A program made the translations under genes and the position numbers. 64,000 bases of DNA from Bostrychus sinensis (lineage: Eukaryota > Chordata > Actinopteri > Gobiiformes > Eleotridae): NCBI GenBank assembly GCA_020698575.1, contig CM036247.1:25830431-25894430 (forward strand), written 5' to 3'. The notes below the pieces were generated by a model that saw only the letters and a list, made by a program, of their open reading frames with translations, did not search any database and had not been told where the DNA came from. This document shows, piece by piece, positions 11,613-24,860 of this stretch (positions are counted from its first letter, which is position 1; every line of letters starts with the position of its first letter).

Positions 11613-12130
11613 TATATACCTCAGGTATGTAAGCCACATACTTGTATTTGCTCAGAATGAATGGAAGTCAATGGGCGAAGCCCACTCATGGGGCAATGAG
11701 TGAGTCATTCACATTTGACCCCACGGTCACGTGGGGGACCTCGAGAGCTTTCCAAAAATATATAATTTGTGGGTATAATGTAAACAGATATATTGTTTTT
11801 GCTAAAACTATTAGGCCCAAGCGCCAGTAATGATGAGGGCCTATAGTGACTGAACAGCAGTGATCCAAAATGCACAGGTCAGTGACGCATGAATGTACCC
11901 GACAGTGACCCAGAAACACCAGGAACAGGTAGCAATGTGCGCGCCCTTTCCGAAAATATATACATCGTGGCAAAGAGGATATATTGTTATTGAAAGGAAT
12001 ATTCTTCTACTTCTTATATGATTATTATTCTTTACTTACTTCACGGTAACACAAATTTCACCCAGTGAACATTTATAAACTTGCACGAAAATTTGCACAC
12101 AGGTCAGGTTGGTGGCAAGCTAGTTTTTAC

Positions 12131-12953
12131 CAGTGTTGTGCATGAACGAGTTCAAATGAACGTTCATTTTTATGTGAACTTTGAACTGAACGCAACACAT
12201 TTGTAAATCAAGAACTTGAACATGAATTTGTTCAGATGAACGACGTACGTCACGTCAATTAAACATCCGAATTTGTTTTCACCTGAGTCGAGTGACGAGG
12301 TCTGATCGCACTTTTTAAACAGCGCTGTCACTCACTGCCCACAGGCTCCACTCCAAAACTGCACAGCTTCACGAGAGAGCGCTTGTGTGCGCAATGCATC
12401 TTGAGTAATGTAGTGTGAAGCCAAACATAGTCGAATCTAATATCTCTGGCTTCACACTATGTTACCCATGATGCACTGCACAAGCAAGCATAACAACAAG
12501 CGTAGCCTTCATAGCAACACTGGAGCGGGCAGCAGCAGTCAGTCTGACAATGGCAAGTTCAAGTGAAGGCACAGAGAACACAGACGATGCTGCCTCTAAC
12601 TATGATCATTTACGGACATTTTACACATTGTCACGCAAAGACTCTGACGGAAAAAAAAACTTACCTTTCTGTGCAAGCTCATATATGCAAAAACGTCTAT
12701 TTAGTGTGATAGAATTTAAGATGTACAGTGAGGCTAGAAGGTAACGTTAGGTAACATGTATAGTGATAGAAGTCATAGTTTGAAAAACAAGTTCAGCCTT
12801 TCATTTGCATATCTCACCTACAAATAAAATGAACTGAACTTTGAACTAGTTTAAAATTAATATTGTGAACTATGAACATGAACAGTTCACTTTGAACATG
12901 TGTGAACTGAACTTTGAACTAGTTCATGAAAAGTGTGAACTTGCACAACACTG
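12131..12953. mobile_element. hAT-type DNA transposon, internally deleted (unit B copy)
   Basis: Ortholog of 144-966: same 823-bp length, same GTTTTTAC target duplication (12123-12130 and 12954-12961) and same interior. Both termini here read CAGTGTTGTGCA instead of CACTGTTGTGCA; the change is present at both ends. Confidence 0.85.
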
Positions 12954-13663
12954 GTTTTTACTGTACGTCATATTAACAACATATAAAAATTGCCTCAATA
13001 GCACACTGAAACACTTATTGACCTTCCAGTCCTAAACACATTTTATCTGAAAGAATCAAATTTGTCATTGACATATCCACTGGCAACATAGAGAGTCTCT
13101 TGGAAAAAGGTTGGGAACCACAGCTCTAGAAACTGGAGAACCACTTCACTGTTTCTGAGGAGTACACTGTATTTGTGACAAATAGTTTGGAGGAAGCTCT
13201 CCATTACCAACGTTACTAGGAAGACAACATTCAAGTTTACTTACATGAGGCAGCAGCATTAGCCACAACACTGTGGGCAGTACAGCGCTTGGAGGATGCT
13301 ATAAATGTACTTTCACAAAGAGGTTGTTTTTGACATAGTTCAGAATTAATACACTAGTTAATTATTCATTTATTCAATTTATAGTCGAGCCATAATTGTG
13401 GAGTCATCCACTAATAAATATCCCTAAAATGTTGATCTTCCTTCAGAAGAATTGTGAAGAGATGAGCGTGAATGGCCAATGTTATGCTATAGTTTTCAGG
13501 ACTTGTTCTTTTGCACACTACATATGCAATTTGAAGTTTTAGGTTTTATAAATTATATAGTTGATATACTTTATATAGTGTTTTATTTAAATGCCTTTGT
13601 GAGTAAGCATTCATTTTTATCTTAAGTTTGTAATAGTAAGATTTTCTAAGTTAAATTCATATA

Positions 13664-14111
13664 CACTATATTTCTAAAAGAATTTGCTCACCTGCCTTTA
13701 CACGCATATGAACTTTTGCCCAAGGTTTAGGAGTGTTTATGGGAATTTTTGACCATTCTTCCAGAAGTGAATTTGTGAGGTCAGACACTGTTGTACGAGA
13801 AGTCCTGGCTTGCAGTCTTCACTCTTATTTATCCCAAAGTGTTCTTTCGGGTTGAGGTCAGGACTCTGTGCAGGAGCAGTCAAATTCTTCCACACCAAAG
13901 TCACTCATCCATGTCTTTATGGACCTTGCTTTGTGCACTGGTGCACAGTCATATTGCAACAGGAAGTAGCCATCCTTAAACTTTTCCACAAAGTTTTCCA
14001 CAAAGCTGCAGCCTAGGTGCTTGATTTTCTACACCTGTGGACATGAAAGTGATTGGAACACTTGAATTCAGTTATTTGGGTCTGTGAGCAAATACTTTTG
14101 GCAATACAGTG
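13664..14111. mobile_element. Short Tc1-like element (non-autonomous), unit B
   Basis: Ortholog of 1676-2123 with the same TA flanks and 448-bp length, hence inserted before the A/B duplication. Confidence 0.7.
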
Positions 14112-14873
14112 TATGTTATCAACTAAATAGTTCCAAATATTGTAAAATGGTTTCTTTTTTTTTCTTTCTTTGTCTCTAAATAAATAAGAGTACCATTAAA
14201 ATACTGTATCGATAAGCAATGTCAATAAGAGAAGTAGTATTGATATAATCTACTATCTAAAGATATCCCTCCCTACCTATAGCCTGTAGACTGACAAACC
14301 CATCCATTTTGTGTAAAATTACAGTTTACTTGAATAAATAAGGTCACCTAGTTCTTCTCCAGCCAATGAAGAGTAAATGTTACTGTAGTTACTATATTAC
14401 ATTTTTAGCATTTACATTGTTGGCCAAATAACAGATTTAACTCACTTTTATATAGACTTAAGAGAGATTTCATAATTTATCAGTTTAAAATGTCCCATTT
14501 GTATAACTCAGTTATACTCACATATCACAGAAACGTTATTACACAGTAACATTGACACTGAGAAATCATCTATTTATTATCATACATTTAAATATATACT
14601 TGATTATATTTGACATTTTTGTTCAATATAATGTATTAAATGTAGAAAAAAAAGTGAACTGACCTTAAAGAAAATTGCCCAGCTTAATTTTATTTTAATA
14701 GTGAAAATAATGTTACTGATGTGTGTACAATACTTCACCAACAATATCTAATCATTTGATTATACCTATGTAAATTATTGAAAGTTGAAGAAAAATTAAG
14801 TATTACAGTGCTGATAGAGTTAGGCCTAACTGATGATCCATTTTCAGATGTGGATTCACACAGGATGGGTAAC

Positions 14874-17800
14874 TTAGGGCACCAAGAGCAACAGCGCTGG
14901 TAAGAAGGTGAGGAAGACAGAGGACATCAAAGCAGGAGCAAATCCAAAAATGCTGTAATGAGAAGAACACAATTTCACTTTCATATTATAATACAGTACA
15001 TACATTGTTTTTATTCCTGTTTAAAGTCAGCATCTGAGGCCACTGTTCTAAAAGTATCTGGTTTCATTGTTATAGTTGGACCTGTTTAACAATGAGTAAA
15101 ATAGTTATATACTTTAATTATGTTCCTTTTCATAAGGTGTTATTTTACTGTAAGTCACACTCACGTTCTCATGCTTATTCACACAAAGGCCTCACCTCTA
15201 AAGGAGCCAAAGGCCTCAGTATTGTTACAATCATATGTAGACAGTAGTCTGTTCAAGTGCAATTGGAGTTACCTGTACAGTCGAGTTTAGTACAAGGTCA
15301 CTCTGTCAATGTGACTTCAAAGATTGGCATTACTGTGACAAATTATTTACTACTTTGCCTTTTTTTACACTCTCAGCAGCTCTGCAGGCCCCAGGAATTC
15401 AACAGAGACACTGCACACATTTTAAAATGGGACATCATTCTGCCTCTAAAATCTAATTGCGAAAAATACATAAATAAAAGTATTTCAGTCACAAGATTCT
15501 GTTTCCTGTGAACCATTTGTAAGTAGAGCAGTTATTTAAACTACACTGCAGTGAACATAATGTGAAGAATGTGAGCTCTCCTACAGAATGTACAGTATAC
15601 AAACTGGTTATAAAGGTGGACTATTATTCTGAGAGAGACCCTACAGGGATCATGGACTCAAACAGTATCAGTGTCCTGTTTGTCAACAGCACTTCCAAGC
15701 TTCACCTACTTCTTACTATAAACTCCCTGGTTATACTAACAGTGTTTACTACATACATTTAGCCACATCTGATTGGGAAGTAGATACCAGGTATCATAGT
15801 ACCAGGTTTTGCCCACATTGATGTAATAGTTCAAGTGTGTATTATGCAAATTACCTTTTGTCTGTTGTTGCTGTAGTCTGAGTTTCTGGTGTGGTCTCTA
15901 CAGGTGCATCTGTTGTTGTTCCAGGTGCATTAGATGTAGGAGTCACGTGGGTGGTGTTTGAGATTCTGACGAAGACAAAAGATGATACATAACAAAATGA
16001 ACCAACAGTGTAAAAGTAAAAATAATTGTTTTACCGGGGATAACATGGTCCTTGGTCTTGATCTGTTGGAGGGTATGTGATGACTGCCGGCTGTGGCTCA
16101 GGACATGGTAGAGTCGATCCACTGACAACAGGAGTGAGATCTAGCAAAGTTTAATTAAAGTTTTAGTTATGGGAACTGCTCCAATAATAAAGAAAGTAAA
16201 ATCAGATGCCTGCCTCTAAAGCTGAAAGTAAAAACGGCACTGTTTGCCTTGAAGATGTCTCTGTAAGTCACGTGTTGCCTGGTTAATACATAGCCAGTTA
16301 ATGGACCATAGTAGACTTTTTGATTGTTTTCATCCACAAAAGAATTTCCTGTTTTACGAGGATTATCCCAATTGGAGCTCCCTATTCACAGAAATAACAG
16401 AAATGAGTGTTATTGCAATACATATATTTGTGAGGATTTTGCATTTGTGTACAACTTACCACTGGTGAAAATGACTTGCTTGGACATCTGCAGCTGAGTG
16501 TCAGGACTTTGGTCTACAAATTGTAAAACTACCTGTCTTCTTGGGACGGGCCATTCAAGCTGATCGTCATAGTCACCAGACAACATCTGCACAAATATTG
16601 CCTCTGAACCTGTATCGAAGACTATTGCCCCAAATCTGTAGACATAGCCTTCTTTAGAATGTTGTGGTGGGGTATAGTACACATTTGTCTTTCCTGAACG
16701 TTGGTTGAAGTCATTAATCTGCAGTGTTACATGTGGACACTCCAGCTCTGACAGGTTAATGTCATCAATTGAGAAGCCGCCTGTGGAATTTCCTGCTCCT
16801 TTTCGAACCTCAAACTCCACCTGGAAGGACTTTGTTGCATTCAGAGAAACATGGTGGAGCTGCCAATGAGAAGTTGTTTGACCTGACAAATGTTTTACAT
16901 TGGAAAAAAAATAGTAAAGGTTATAACAATAATAATAATAATAATAATGATAATAATAATATTACGGCAGTATGCAGTGCAGGGTTAGTGGGCGAATGGC
17001 TCTAACAAGTGAGCAGTAGTAGCTACTTTAGCACACATAACATACCAGTTATCTGTCCAGCCAGACGGTGCTGTCCTGTGAAATCGTTCTCATTCTGAAA
17101 CTCTCTGATCCAGATGTTGAGCTGGTCTGATACACTTCCACTGTGGAAATAGTAGAACTGCAGACACTGGACATGGCACTCTCTGTTGGGGGTCATCCTC
17201 TTGGTCTCCAGCCAGGCTGAGTCTCCTTGCTGTCCGGACGCTGTGCTTACATGCATAAAGTAACTTGGGCCTACACCTGTGATTTGAGAACTTGTCATTA
17301 ACAAAACAACTAACTAAGAAGTCATATTTAGATAATTACTGTATCTTACTTTGCATAGTAGCGTTTAGACTGGTGTGGTCAAAGGAAGGACCTCCTGTAG
17401 CTTGTGACACAATTTCCCAGCCATTTGACACACTTGAACAGTTGGTCATTTCACACACTGTTCCATCAGAAAAGCTACAGTGCATATGTAATAAAACGGT
17501 GGAGTCTGTCAAAATGACATTTATGTTTCAATTCAATCATTTATGTAATAATTTGATTCAGTTTAAGACCAGCCAACACATTGACACTTACTGCATTTAT
17601 AGAGAAGATTCAGCTCCTTAATGTCAATGGGACTCAGTTCATATCTTTGACCAATAATGTCCTGGTACGCAGGGTCGTTGGTAGTAATTGTTGACCCATT
17701 GCCATTAGTGAAATCATTTTTACCATAGTGCATCACTGACCAATAGTCATATGGGGTTCCATGTGTGGTGCTGACATCTGCAGTAACCTTTTGAAAGTTA

Positions 17801-19415
17801 TGCTCTTTACCTAAAAGACATGCATGAAACTTACTCTAAGCCCTAAATATACATAGATATATACTGAAGAAATGAAATGCAACCTTCAACAACGTTCTCC
17901 AAATGAATGGTAACATAATTATCTCTGACATATCTGGACTGTTCATGGTAGAAGCCAAGAGCATGGAGGAACTCATGTTCAACAATACCAAGATAGTCAC
18001 AGTTTTGTCCAATGGAGAGTTCCTGTCCATATTGTTTTGATCGACCGATGTATGACCAACAACTTCAAAGAAAAGTTATTATATAAAATTTGATTTGCTC
18101 AGACAAAGGTCATTACAAAACTCAGTACATACCCAGACAGTTTTTGCACACTGATGTAGTAATCCTCACTCTCCCTCGGTTTAAAGTCAATGCATGACTT
18201 CAGTCTGTACTGGTCAAAGGCTTTCAGGATGACACCTTTTGCATTCAGGTCTATCATCATCATGTTGGTTCAAAAGAAGATTGTTAAGATAAAACCAAAT
18301 GTAAAACAAAACCGATGAGGAACAAATTTTATACACAATTATCACAGTATATCAAACTTAACTAGGTCATTCTCCAAAACGTATGGGACAGGAGAATTCC
18401 AAAGTAAAGTCTCAGAAATAATGGTACTCCTTTCAGTGTTTCCTACCTAAAGAGTGCAAGATAATAAAGTTAGCTGTTAATGATTGTTAAATCATTTCTC
18501 TTTTTTTCATTAAATGCTGCACTCACAGTTTTAATATCATCCACCATTTGATCTAAAAGAAATAGAAAAAAATAAAAATCAATCAAAATCTCTTCATTTA
18601 CAGTCAAGAATTTTCAATGTCAATATTTATTACTTTGGTTTATTTCTGCAATGCTCTTCTCTTCACCAACAACTGTAACAGAAACACACAATAGTTAGTT
18701 ATTTATTGGAAATGTATGACACTGCAGAATTATATCTGTATCGATCTAAACTGGAGATATCAATATGAAACCTTTCCTGGAGATTACTGACATAAATAGA
18801 GGAAACAAATATTGCAAGTTTTCAGTTATTTCATATTTTCATGTCCAAATTAGACATTCTGTGTGTAAAATGTGAACACAGTTCCAAAAACAAAAACTGA
18901 CTATTGGATGGAACCAGCTTTAAAATTCTTGATTCATTTTGTCGACATGTTACATAAGAATGCTCTTACAGAGAGGGTTTTGGATCTTATTTTGTCTTTC
19001 AGTAAACTAGCGTTAAAATATCAGATTTTGCCTTGTTTTTAGAAGTGAAACGATTAATAAATCAGGCTAAGAATTACACATCAACAAATGTAAAAGCCTT
19101 CAAAATATTGTTACTAGACTGGAAAATTTGGTGCTTGTAGTTGCTACTGAAGTGGAGATTTGCAACATGGAAAACCTCACGATTGGAAAAATAAATAAAA
19201 TAAATTATAGTGTTGCATCTTAAATGTAATGCCAACACAGAAAAGTGCTTACCTACTATTTCTGGTATTTCCTGTAAAACACAAATTATTGCATTGTCAA
19301 TGTTTTGATGCTGACATTTCTATCAAAAGTTTAACAGAAAAATGCCACATACTTGTGTTTGAGCACCTGCTGCCATAACAGCCAAGGCCACAGTGAGAAT
19401 AATGTAGCCATTCAT
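14874..19415 (-). CDS. Meprin-like metalloprotease, copy B, probably impaired (splice-donor and RxDRD mutations)
   Basis: Same 15-exon design as copy A (673 codons if spliced normally): 19415-19353, 19271-19253, 18672-18634, 18552-18527, 18446-18362, 18250-18133, 18062-17884, 17810-17592, 17505-17350, 17276-17046, 16882-16460, 16381-16214, 16140-16035, 15965-15855, 14952-14874. Two lesions stand out. Position 18361 is A where the other copies have C, turning the donor after exon 18446-18362 from CTAG|GTAAG to CTAG|TTAAG. The zinc signature ends SRYVRD instead of SRYDRD; HEFLH and the third His are kept. The fourth coding exon starts 6 nt earlier than in A and D, adding two residues. No stop codon is seen in any exon. 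Either a recent pseudogene or a copy that needs an alternative donor. Confidence 0.82.
18361..18361 (-). other. Splice donor +1 substitution in copy B
   Basis: On the minus strand the +1 base of the donor after the VPYVLENDL exon is T (plus-strand A) rather than G. Copies A, C and D read GTAAG at the same site. Confidence 0.85.
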
Positions 19416-19550
19416 CTGTAAATTACAGAACCAAAGGACAAAACAGGATCAAAAATTAACAGTAAACAAACAACTAAAATGTATTCCACTGTTATATTGT
19501 TATTGAAGAAAAATGTACAATTTGTTTCTTACCTCTGTTAACTTTGAGGA

Positions 19551-19670
19551 CTCTCACTCATCCAGGCAAATTGGTTCAGTTTCAGAATTGAGAAAGCCTC
19601 TTGGATCAGAGGTGAAATGCCTTCTACGTTGAAAAACCAAGTCTAGATGACTACTTTTTAACCTTTCGTT
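19551..19670. repeat. ~120-bp insertion in the 5' UTR exon of copy B
   Basis: Relative to copies A and D, the region between the first donor and the putative start site carries about 120 extra bases with a CTCTCACTCATCCAGGCAAA end and a TGGATCAGAGGTGAAATGCC core. It resembles a short repeat common in fish genomes. The same insertion is in copy C (40821-40940), so it predates the B/C split. Any TATA sequence in B (complement of 19721-19733, TAATATCTTAAAA) is degenerate. Confidence 0.6.
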
Positions 19671-19970
19671 GCTCCTTCATCTGAGGATGACTGCAAACTG
19701 ACTACAAACAGGTGCACCGTTTTAAGATATTAGGAACCCACATTGAAAAAGACACGTGACTTCATTTCCAGCATTCATCAAACTATTGTCTTGGTGATCA
19801 GAACACACGCAAGATTTGCTGGCATGTTTTTGTTTATTCCTGTTCTGCCAGCTGAAGTGGATTTCTTCATGTAACATAATGAAAAGTTTTTTTTTCATGG
19901 CTGATGTATCATAGAGCAGTAATATCACCTGGAGCACACGTACCTCTGCACGTCTCTGCATTCAGACAGT

Positions 19971-20739
19971 GAACTGGAGTAACACTAAAACCAAATCATT
20001 TGTCCCTTTCTCCTGAGGTTTCCTGAAAGTTCCAAGAAAATAGTTATTCTAAAAGTATGCTATTTATGGATAGATAAATAAACTTCTGAATACTTGCTCA
20101 GGTCATGTCAGGGTTTATAAAACCATGCTAAATATGCTATGCTATGGAACAATGCAGGTTTCAGACTAATGTGACTAAATATTATACATAACATATAGTC
20201 ATTGTATTATCTTTAAATTTGTAATTAACACTATGCTAGTAGTTTAATGATAGTGGTGAAATAATGACCCCTAGCCATTTAAGTGCTTATGTCATTCACC
20301 AAAATTTCCTCCTGTGACTCACTGAAATAGAATGCATCTAGTGACATTTACCATAAAAGTATCTTTCTTATCTCATGCTGTAAATCATACGCAATGAGAT
20401 TGCAGCTTCTTTTTTTTAATTGACACCTGTCCAGACACAGACTATAATTTAGTTCTGATTACACTAAAATACGTTTTTACAATGCATCAACATAAAGTTC
20501 CTTTTATTTAAAGTGCATTAGAAAAAAACACAACATCTGAAAATGAAATTACTGTCATTCAAATCTGACAGTTTAGTCCCTCCACCAAAATACAGAAAAG
20601 TCAATTGTCATGTACACACCACCATGATTATACATACATCTCTCTTCATAACCAACTAAACAATAAGTTAAATGGTGGGAAACGTTGTTTAGAGGTGCTC
20701 AATTACTAAGGCTGGGTCTGCCCAAGTTCAAGGTGTTCT
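19971..20739. other. 5' flank of copy B, no gene seen
   Basis: AT-rich spacer. Near 20030-20045 about 650 bp present in copy C (41300-41955, including an (AT)n tract) are missing here. Confidence 0.6.
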
Positions 20740-21529
20740 TCAAGGTAGCAAAAGCAGGAGAGTCGTCAGGAAGGTGAGGAAGGCCGAAGACACTAAACCA
20801 GGAGCAAACCCAAAAATGCTACAGCAGAAAGAAAACAATGTTGACTTCAAAACGGTCTACTTTTAGTTGATCATCCATATGATTACAAAATACGATACGA
20901 TTTGTATTAAATCAATGAGAATGCAGAGACAAAAGCACATTTCTTTTGTAAAACCTTATCATGATTATGGGAAAAGGGCTGAATGTAGACAATAGAATAC
21001 CTGTCATCAGTTGTTGTTTCAGGAGTTGTTGTTGTAGGTGCAAAGCTGGTGGTTTGGAATCTTTGGAATAGATTGAGACAACTGTATTTCCTGTTGTCTG
21101 GTTCTTGTGCACAGTGATTCAAAAGAACAACTTGTACAGATTCAAAAGTTGATCGCATTTCTATTTTTCAGGATGATAAGAAAAAAGTCTGAACATAGAC
21201 AATGACAATACCTGTCACCAGTGGTCATTTCAGGAGTTGTTGTCATACCTGGGGTAGTTATTGTGAGTGGTGCAAAGGTGGTGGTTCCGAATCTGGGCAA
21301 AAAAGTTCACTTGTAACATGTTTCCTACAATCGCTAATACCTGCTGCACATCACTTAATTTGAATTGTGTGGAAAAGTCATGTTATTTTAATGAAAACAC
21401 ATTAGCGAAATATTTCAAGCATTATTTTAATTGTAACAATTGTGGTTTACAGTAAACCTCAATATCTCACTAAAAATTTTAATCTTACACTTTTACTTTA
21501 TTATCATAATCATCACAATTGTTACATTC

Positions 21530-22440
21530 AGGGACGGCTGGTATCAATGGGCTAGGTGGGCTAAGCCCTCCCTGTCATTTTCAAAGACAAAAGGTGCTTA
21601 GTTTTTATAGCAAATTAATATATCATTTTAAATATTCTTATATGTGTCTTATATGAGATTCTAATCTTCCATTGTATTGGCTTCATGCTCGCTTTTTGTT
21701 TGTTTGTTTGTTGTTCTTTTGCCTCAAAGAATGAAAAAAGGGCTATTTTTAATTAGCCCAAGAACCGCACAGTGCATTACGTTAGTGTGGTGATTGACAG
21801 GAGAGAGTCCCGCCCCTGCTCATATCTGCAGCATTAGGGGCAAATTTTTGTTAGCCCAGAAATCTGGATTTGTCCAATCACAGAGCAATCAAGTCTTTTT
21901 TTTTTTCTTTTTTTTTTTTGAGTGATGATTGCAGTAATAACAAGCTATCGTGACTGAAGTTGTTTATTAAGAATAATCTGCAGTAGATTGCTTGTGCAAC
22001 TTCACATGAGTTTTATGACCTGGTTTAAAGACTAACACTTACCTTGTTTCTATTTATTCAATGGGACACAGACTGCTTAAAAGTCCCACTTGTCACAGAA
22101 GAGACAGCGACTGAGCTGGGGATGACGATGAACTATGTATGTGATTGAATGACATTGTGTCTTTGCGCAGCTGTATTTACAAAACTAAAAGCACACAGAG
22201 ATATGCAGTGAAATTGTGCTGATAGCACAAAGATTTTAAGCTTTCAGTCTTTGTTTCACGAATTTACATGCAGAAATCACAGAGATATGATTTTGTTTAA
22301 GCTTTAAAAAAGTTTATGAGGCATAAATAAAGAATTGTCGCATACACATATGAGAGGTTAAGGGGAATTAGACTTCCCATTAAAAACAAGTCCAATCATA
22401 AGATTATAATGACAAAAATATTTTCATCTTGAACAGATAC
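21530..22440. other. Unclassified repeat-like spacer
   Basis: Starts CAGGGACGGCTGGTATCAAT and contains two GGGCTAAG/TTAGCCCA stretches (21556, 21765, 21853), suggestive of a decayed DNA transposon. I cannot identify its other end. Shared with 43675-44580. Confidence 0.3.
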
Positions 22441-22509
22441 ATTTCTTAAAAAGAGCCTGTCAGTTGCCCTCTACAAATAGTGCCTCCGGACAATGTCTTC
22501 TCTTGATGT

Positions 22510-22943
22510 GTGCATAATCTTTGGGATGTGCTAAAGACTTTGTGCAGTGGTGCGACTCTCCCATCATCAATACAAGACCTTGGCAAAAAATGTATGCAAC
22601 GCTGGATGGAAATAAATGTTGTGACATTGCAGGAGCTCATTGAAACGATGCCACAGAGAACGCATGCCGTAATCAAAGCTAAAGGTCCAACAAAATACTA
22701 GTGTGTGACTTGGGCAGGCATTCACTCCAGCACATCCCACAGATTCTCAGTGGGGTCAAGGTGTGGACTCTGTGGTGGCCAGTCCATGTCTGAAAATGAT
22801 GTCTCATGCTTCCTGAACCACTCTTTCACATTTTGAGCTCGATGAATCCTGGCATTGTCATCTTGGAATAAGCCCGTGCCATCAAAATCCATTGCTGAAG
22901 TAACCTGGTCATTCAGTATATGGAGGGAGTCAGCTGACCTCAT
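22510..22943. mobile_element. Tc1-like transposase remnant with internal inversion (unit B)
   Basis: The C-terminal part is on the plus strand (22510-22701: NLWDVLKTLCSGA ... LIETMPQRTHAVIKAKG-PTKY stop), while the preceding part, from DGTGLFQDDNARIH to DWPPQSPHLDPTENLWDVLE, is on the minus strand (22943-22722). Both pieces include the NLWDVL segment, so two copies met head to head or an inversion duplicated the junction. The same arrangement exists at 44659-45092. Confidence 0.8.
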
Positions 22944-22979
22944 TCTTTGGGCATTTGAAGTTGCTGAACCCAGACCTGA

Positions 22980-24780
22980 CCAACTGCAGGGAGGCTCTCA
23001 CCTATTTACTTAGTTAAATCCAGGTGGCGTGTTAAGCAGAGTGTGTTATTTGGTGTTTGAGCTTGTAGTAATTTCCAACAAGCAAAATCTTGTTTAAGGC
23101 CACTACAATCCTAGAGTCGGGCCTGTACAGTACAGTATTACTGGTTTTGTGACTTGTACAGTCAGTTTCCCATAAGTCATTCTACGCAAGTACAATTTTA
23201 GCACATCAGCAGTTTCTTTAAATGGGAGCTATCTGTGAAGGAGATCTCTGCCAGCTGGTTTAGGCAGTTTCCTCTGCCTGCTGTTGTCGTCAGTGTCACA
23301 CCATAGAGAGTCAACAGAGAGGGGAACCACAGCTAAAGCTGGGGGCACACTACAGGACTTTCCCGACCGGTTTCAGCAGATTTTGTTCTGACGACTGAAA
23401 GACATTATTATATTGTCACTAAATGACTGCACCAGTGACTGTTTCAGTTTTATTAAGTGCAGTTTCTGTGGCAAAGTAGATACGAATCCTCGCATTTGAT
23501 GCTATCAGCCAATTAAATCTACAGATTTAGAAACATGGAACAGTTTGACTGTGACTGAGATAGACGGTGGCGAAATGGGAGATAGACAGATGTAGAAAGG
23601 AACACAGGTCAGCTCTAAACCCCTGTGTCTTCTATGTTCTCAGTCAGAAACCATTATTAAAGCATTTTAATTTTATAACTATTTATTTGATATAAGAAAG
23701 AAGTCAGCCTTTTTTATTTTATTATTTCATTAATGTTAGGAAAATGTCATTGCCATATTATACAGTTCTACTGAATTTACACTGATACAGATTTTGATGT
23801 AACTTCAATGCTTTTTCAAGGCACAAAATCACATTGTGATATTCTGTACTTTTGCTTGAGAACATTTTCATAATTTGGACCTTAGTGAACTTTAATTTGT
23901 GACTCCTGATATAAAACATATTTAACAATAGAGTCAATGTAAATGAGGTGTAACTGAACTGGTCTCTTTCTGAACTTCTGTAGGAACAATATGAACATTT
24001 ATCTGTCAGACAGATTCTGAATCTGAGATATCACAGTCACAGATGAGAAAATGCCACTTCTTTCATTAGAGTTTGTTTTAGCTGTCTGCCAGTACTTACA
24101 TGGCCAGATTAAAATTCAAAAAACAATAAAGCTCTTTTTATGTTTCCAAAAGTAACACCTTGAAAGTAACACATTGAACTGAAGTATAAATCCACAAAAG
24201 CAACTGAGAAGATGGCATACATTTGTTGTATTTAGCTAAATTTTTATTGCTTTTATTTATAACTCATAATTATTACCATCCTCCAAAAACAGATAAAGTA
24301 TAATAGCAGTGCATCTAACAGAAGCAGCCTAAAATAAAATACAGTGATATTATTAGTGATAAAAGACACAGTTGGTCTGTCTGGAGGGAGACGCTCAGAG
24401 GGAGGGGCCTGTACAACTTCCACAGACAGCGCTGTTGCTAAATAGCTTTTTCTTTAGCTCGCTGCTAAAAACAGTCTACTTTCTGATTCTGATACTAACC
24501 TCTCCTCCTCGCTCCTCTCTTGTGTGTGTGCATGCGTGCGTGTGTTGTCCAGCCATGTACTGTCATTGGGCACCCAGTTTGGAGAAAGATACATGAATAA
24601 GGACACTCCCCCACTGCCACTACTGCATCTATTAAGCAGATTGAGAGCAAAGTTGATTCTTTTGATCACTCTTTAGTTTCTCCAAACTGGTGCACTGACA
24701 TCTGCAGGACAAACTGCAGACTGCATCTACTGTCTCACTCAGAGCAGTCTTACTGTGACAGACCGACTACTATATTCTTT
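22980..24780. other. Spacer shared with unit C, no gene recognised
   Basis: Aligns with 45120-46890. Contains a (TG)n-rich patch near 24522-24548. No coding exon could be supported, although meprin-like exons on the plus strand begin just after it. Confidence 0.4.
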
Positions 24781-24791
24781 TCATTTTGCAG

Positions 24792-24835
24792 GACTACTAC
24801 CAAAGCTGAGCCACCTCCAAATTCATTATGTTATA
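24792..24835 (+). pseudogene. Possible stalk exon of the inverted meprin-like fragment
   Basis: Follows an acceptor TTTTGCAG and reads G|ACT ACT ACC AAA GCT GAG CCA CCT (TTTKAEPP), Thr/Pro-rich and in the same acceptor context as the clearer stalk exon at 25750. No donor in matching phase is found, so the exon is doubtful. Confidence 0.35.
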
Positions 24836-24860
24836 GTTTTATTTTTGATTTGCTAATTAA

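Larger units (their letters stand above)
11987..17790. repeat. Segmental duplication, unit B 3' part (partner 1-5830)
   Basis: Second copy of 1-5830. It has the same order of contents: hAT element, hAT relic, short Tc1 element, then the 3' exons of a meprin-like gene. It differs by point changes and by a shorter (AAT)n tract near 16925. Confidence 0.93.
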
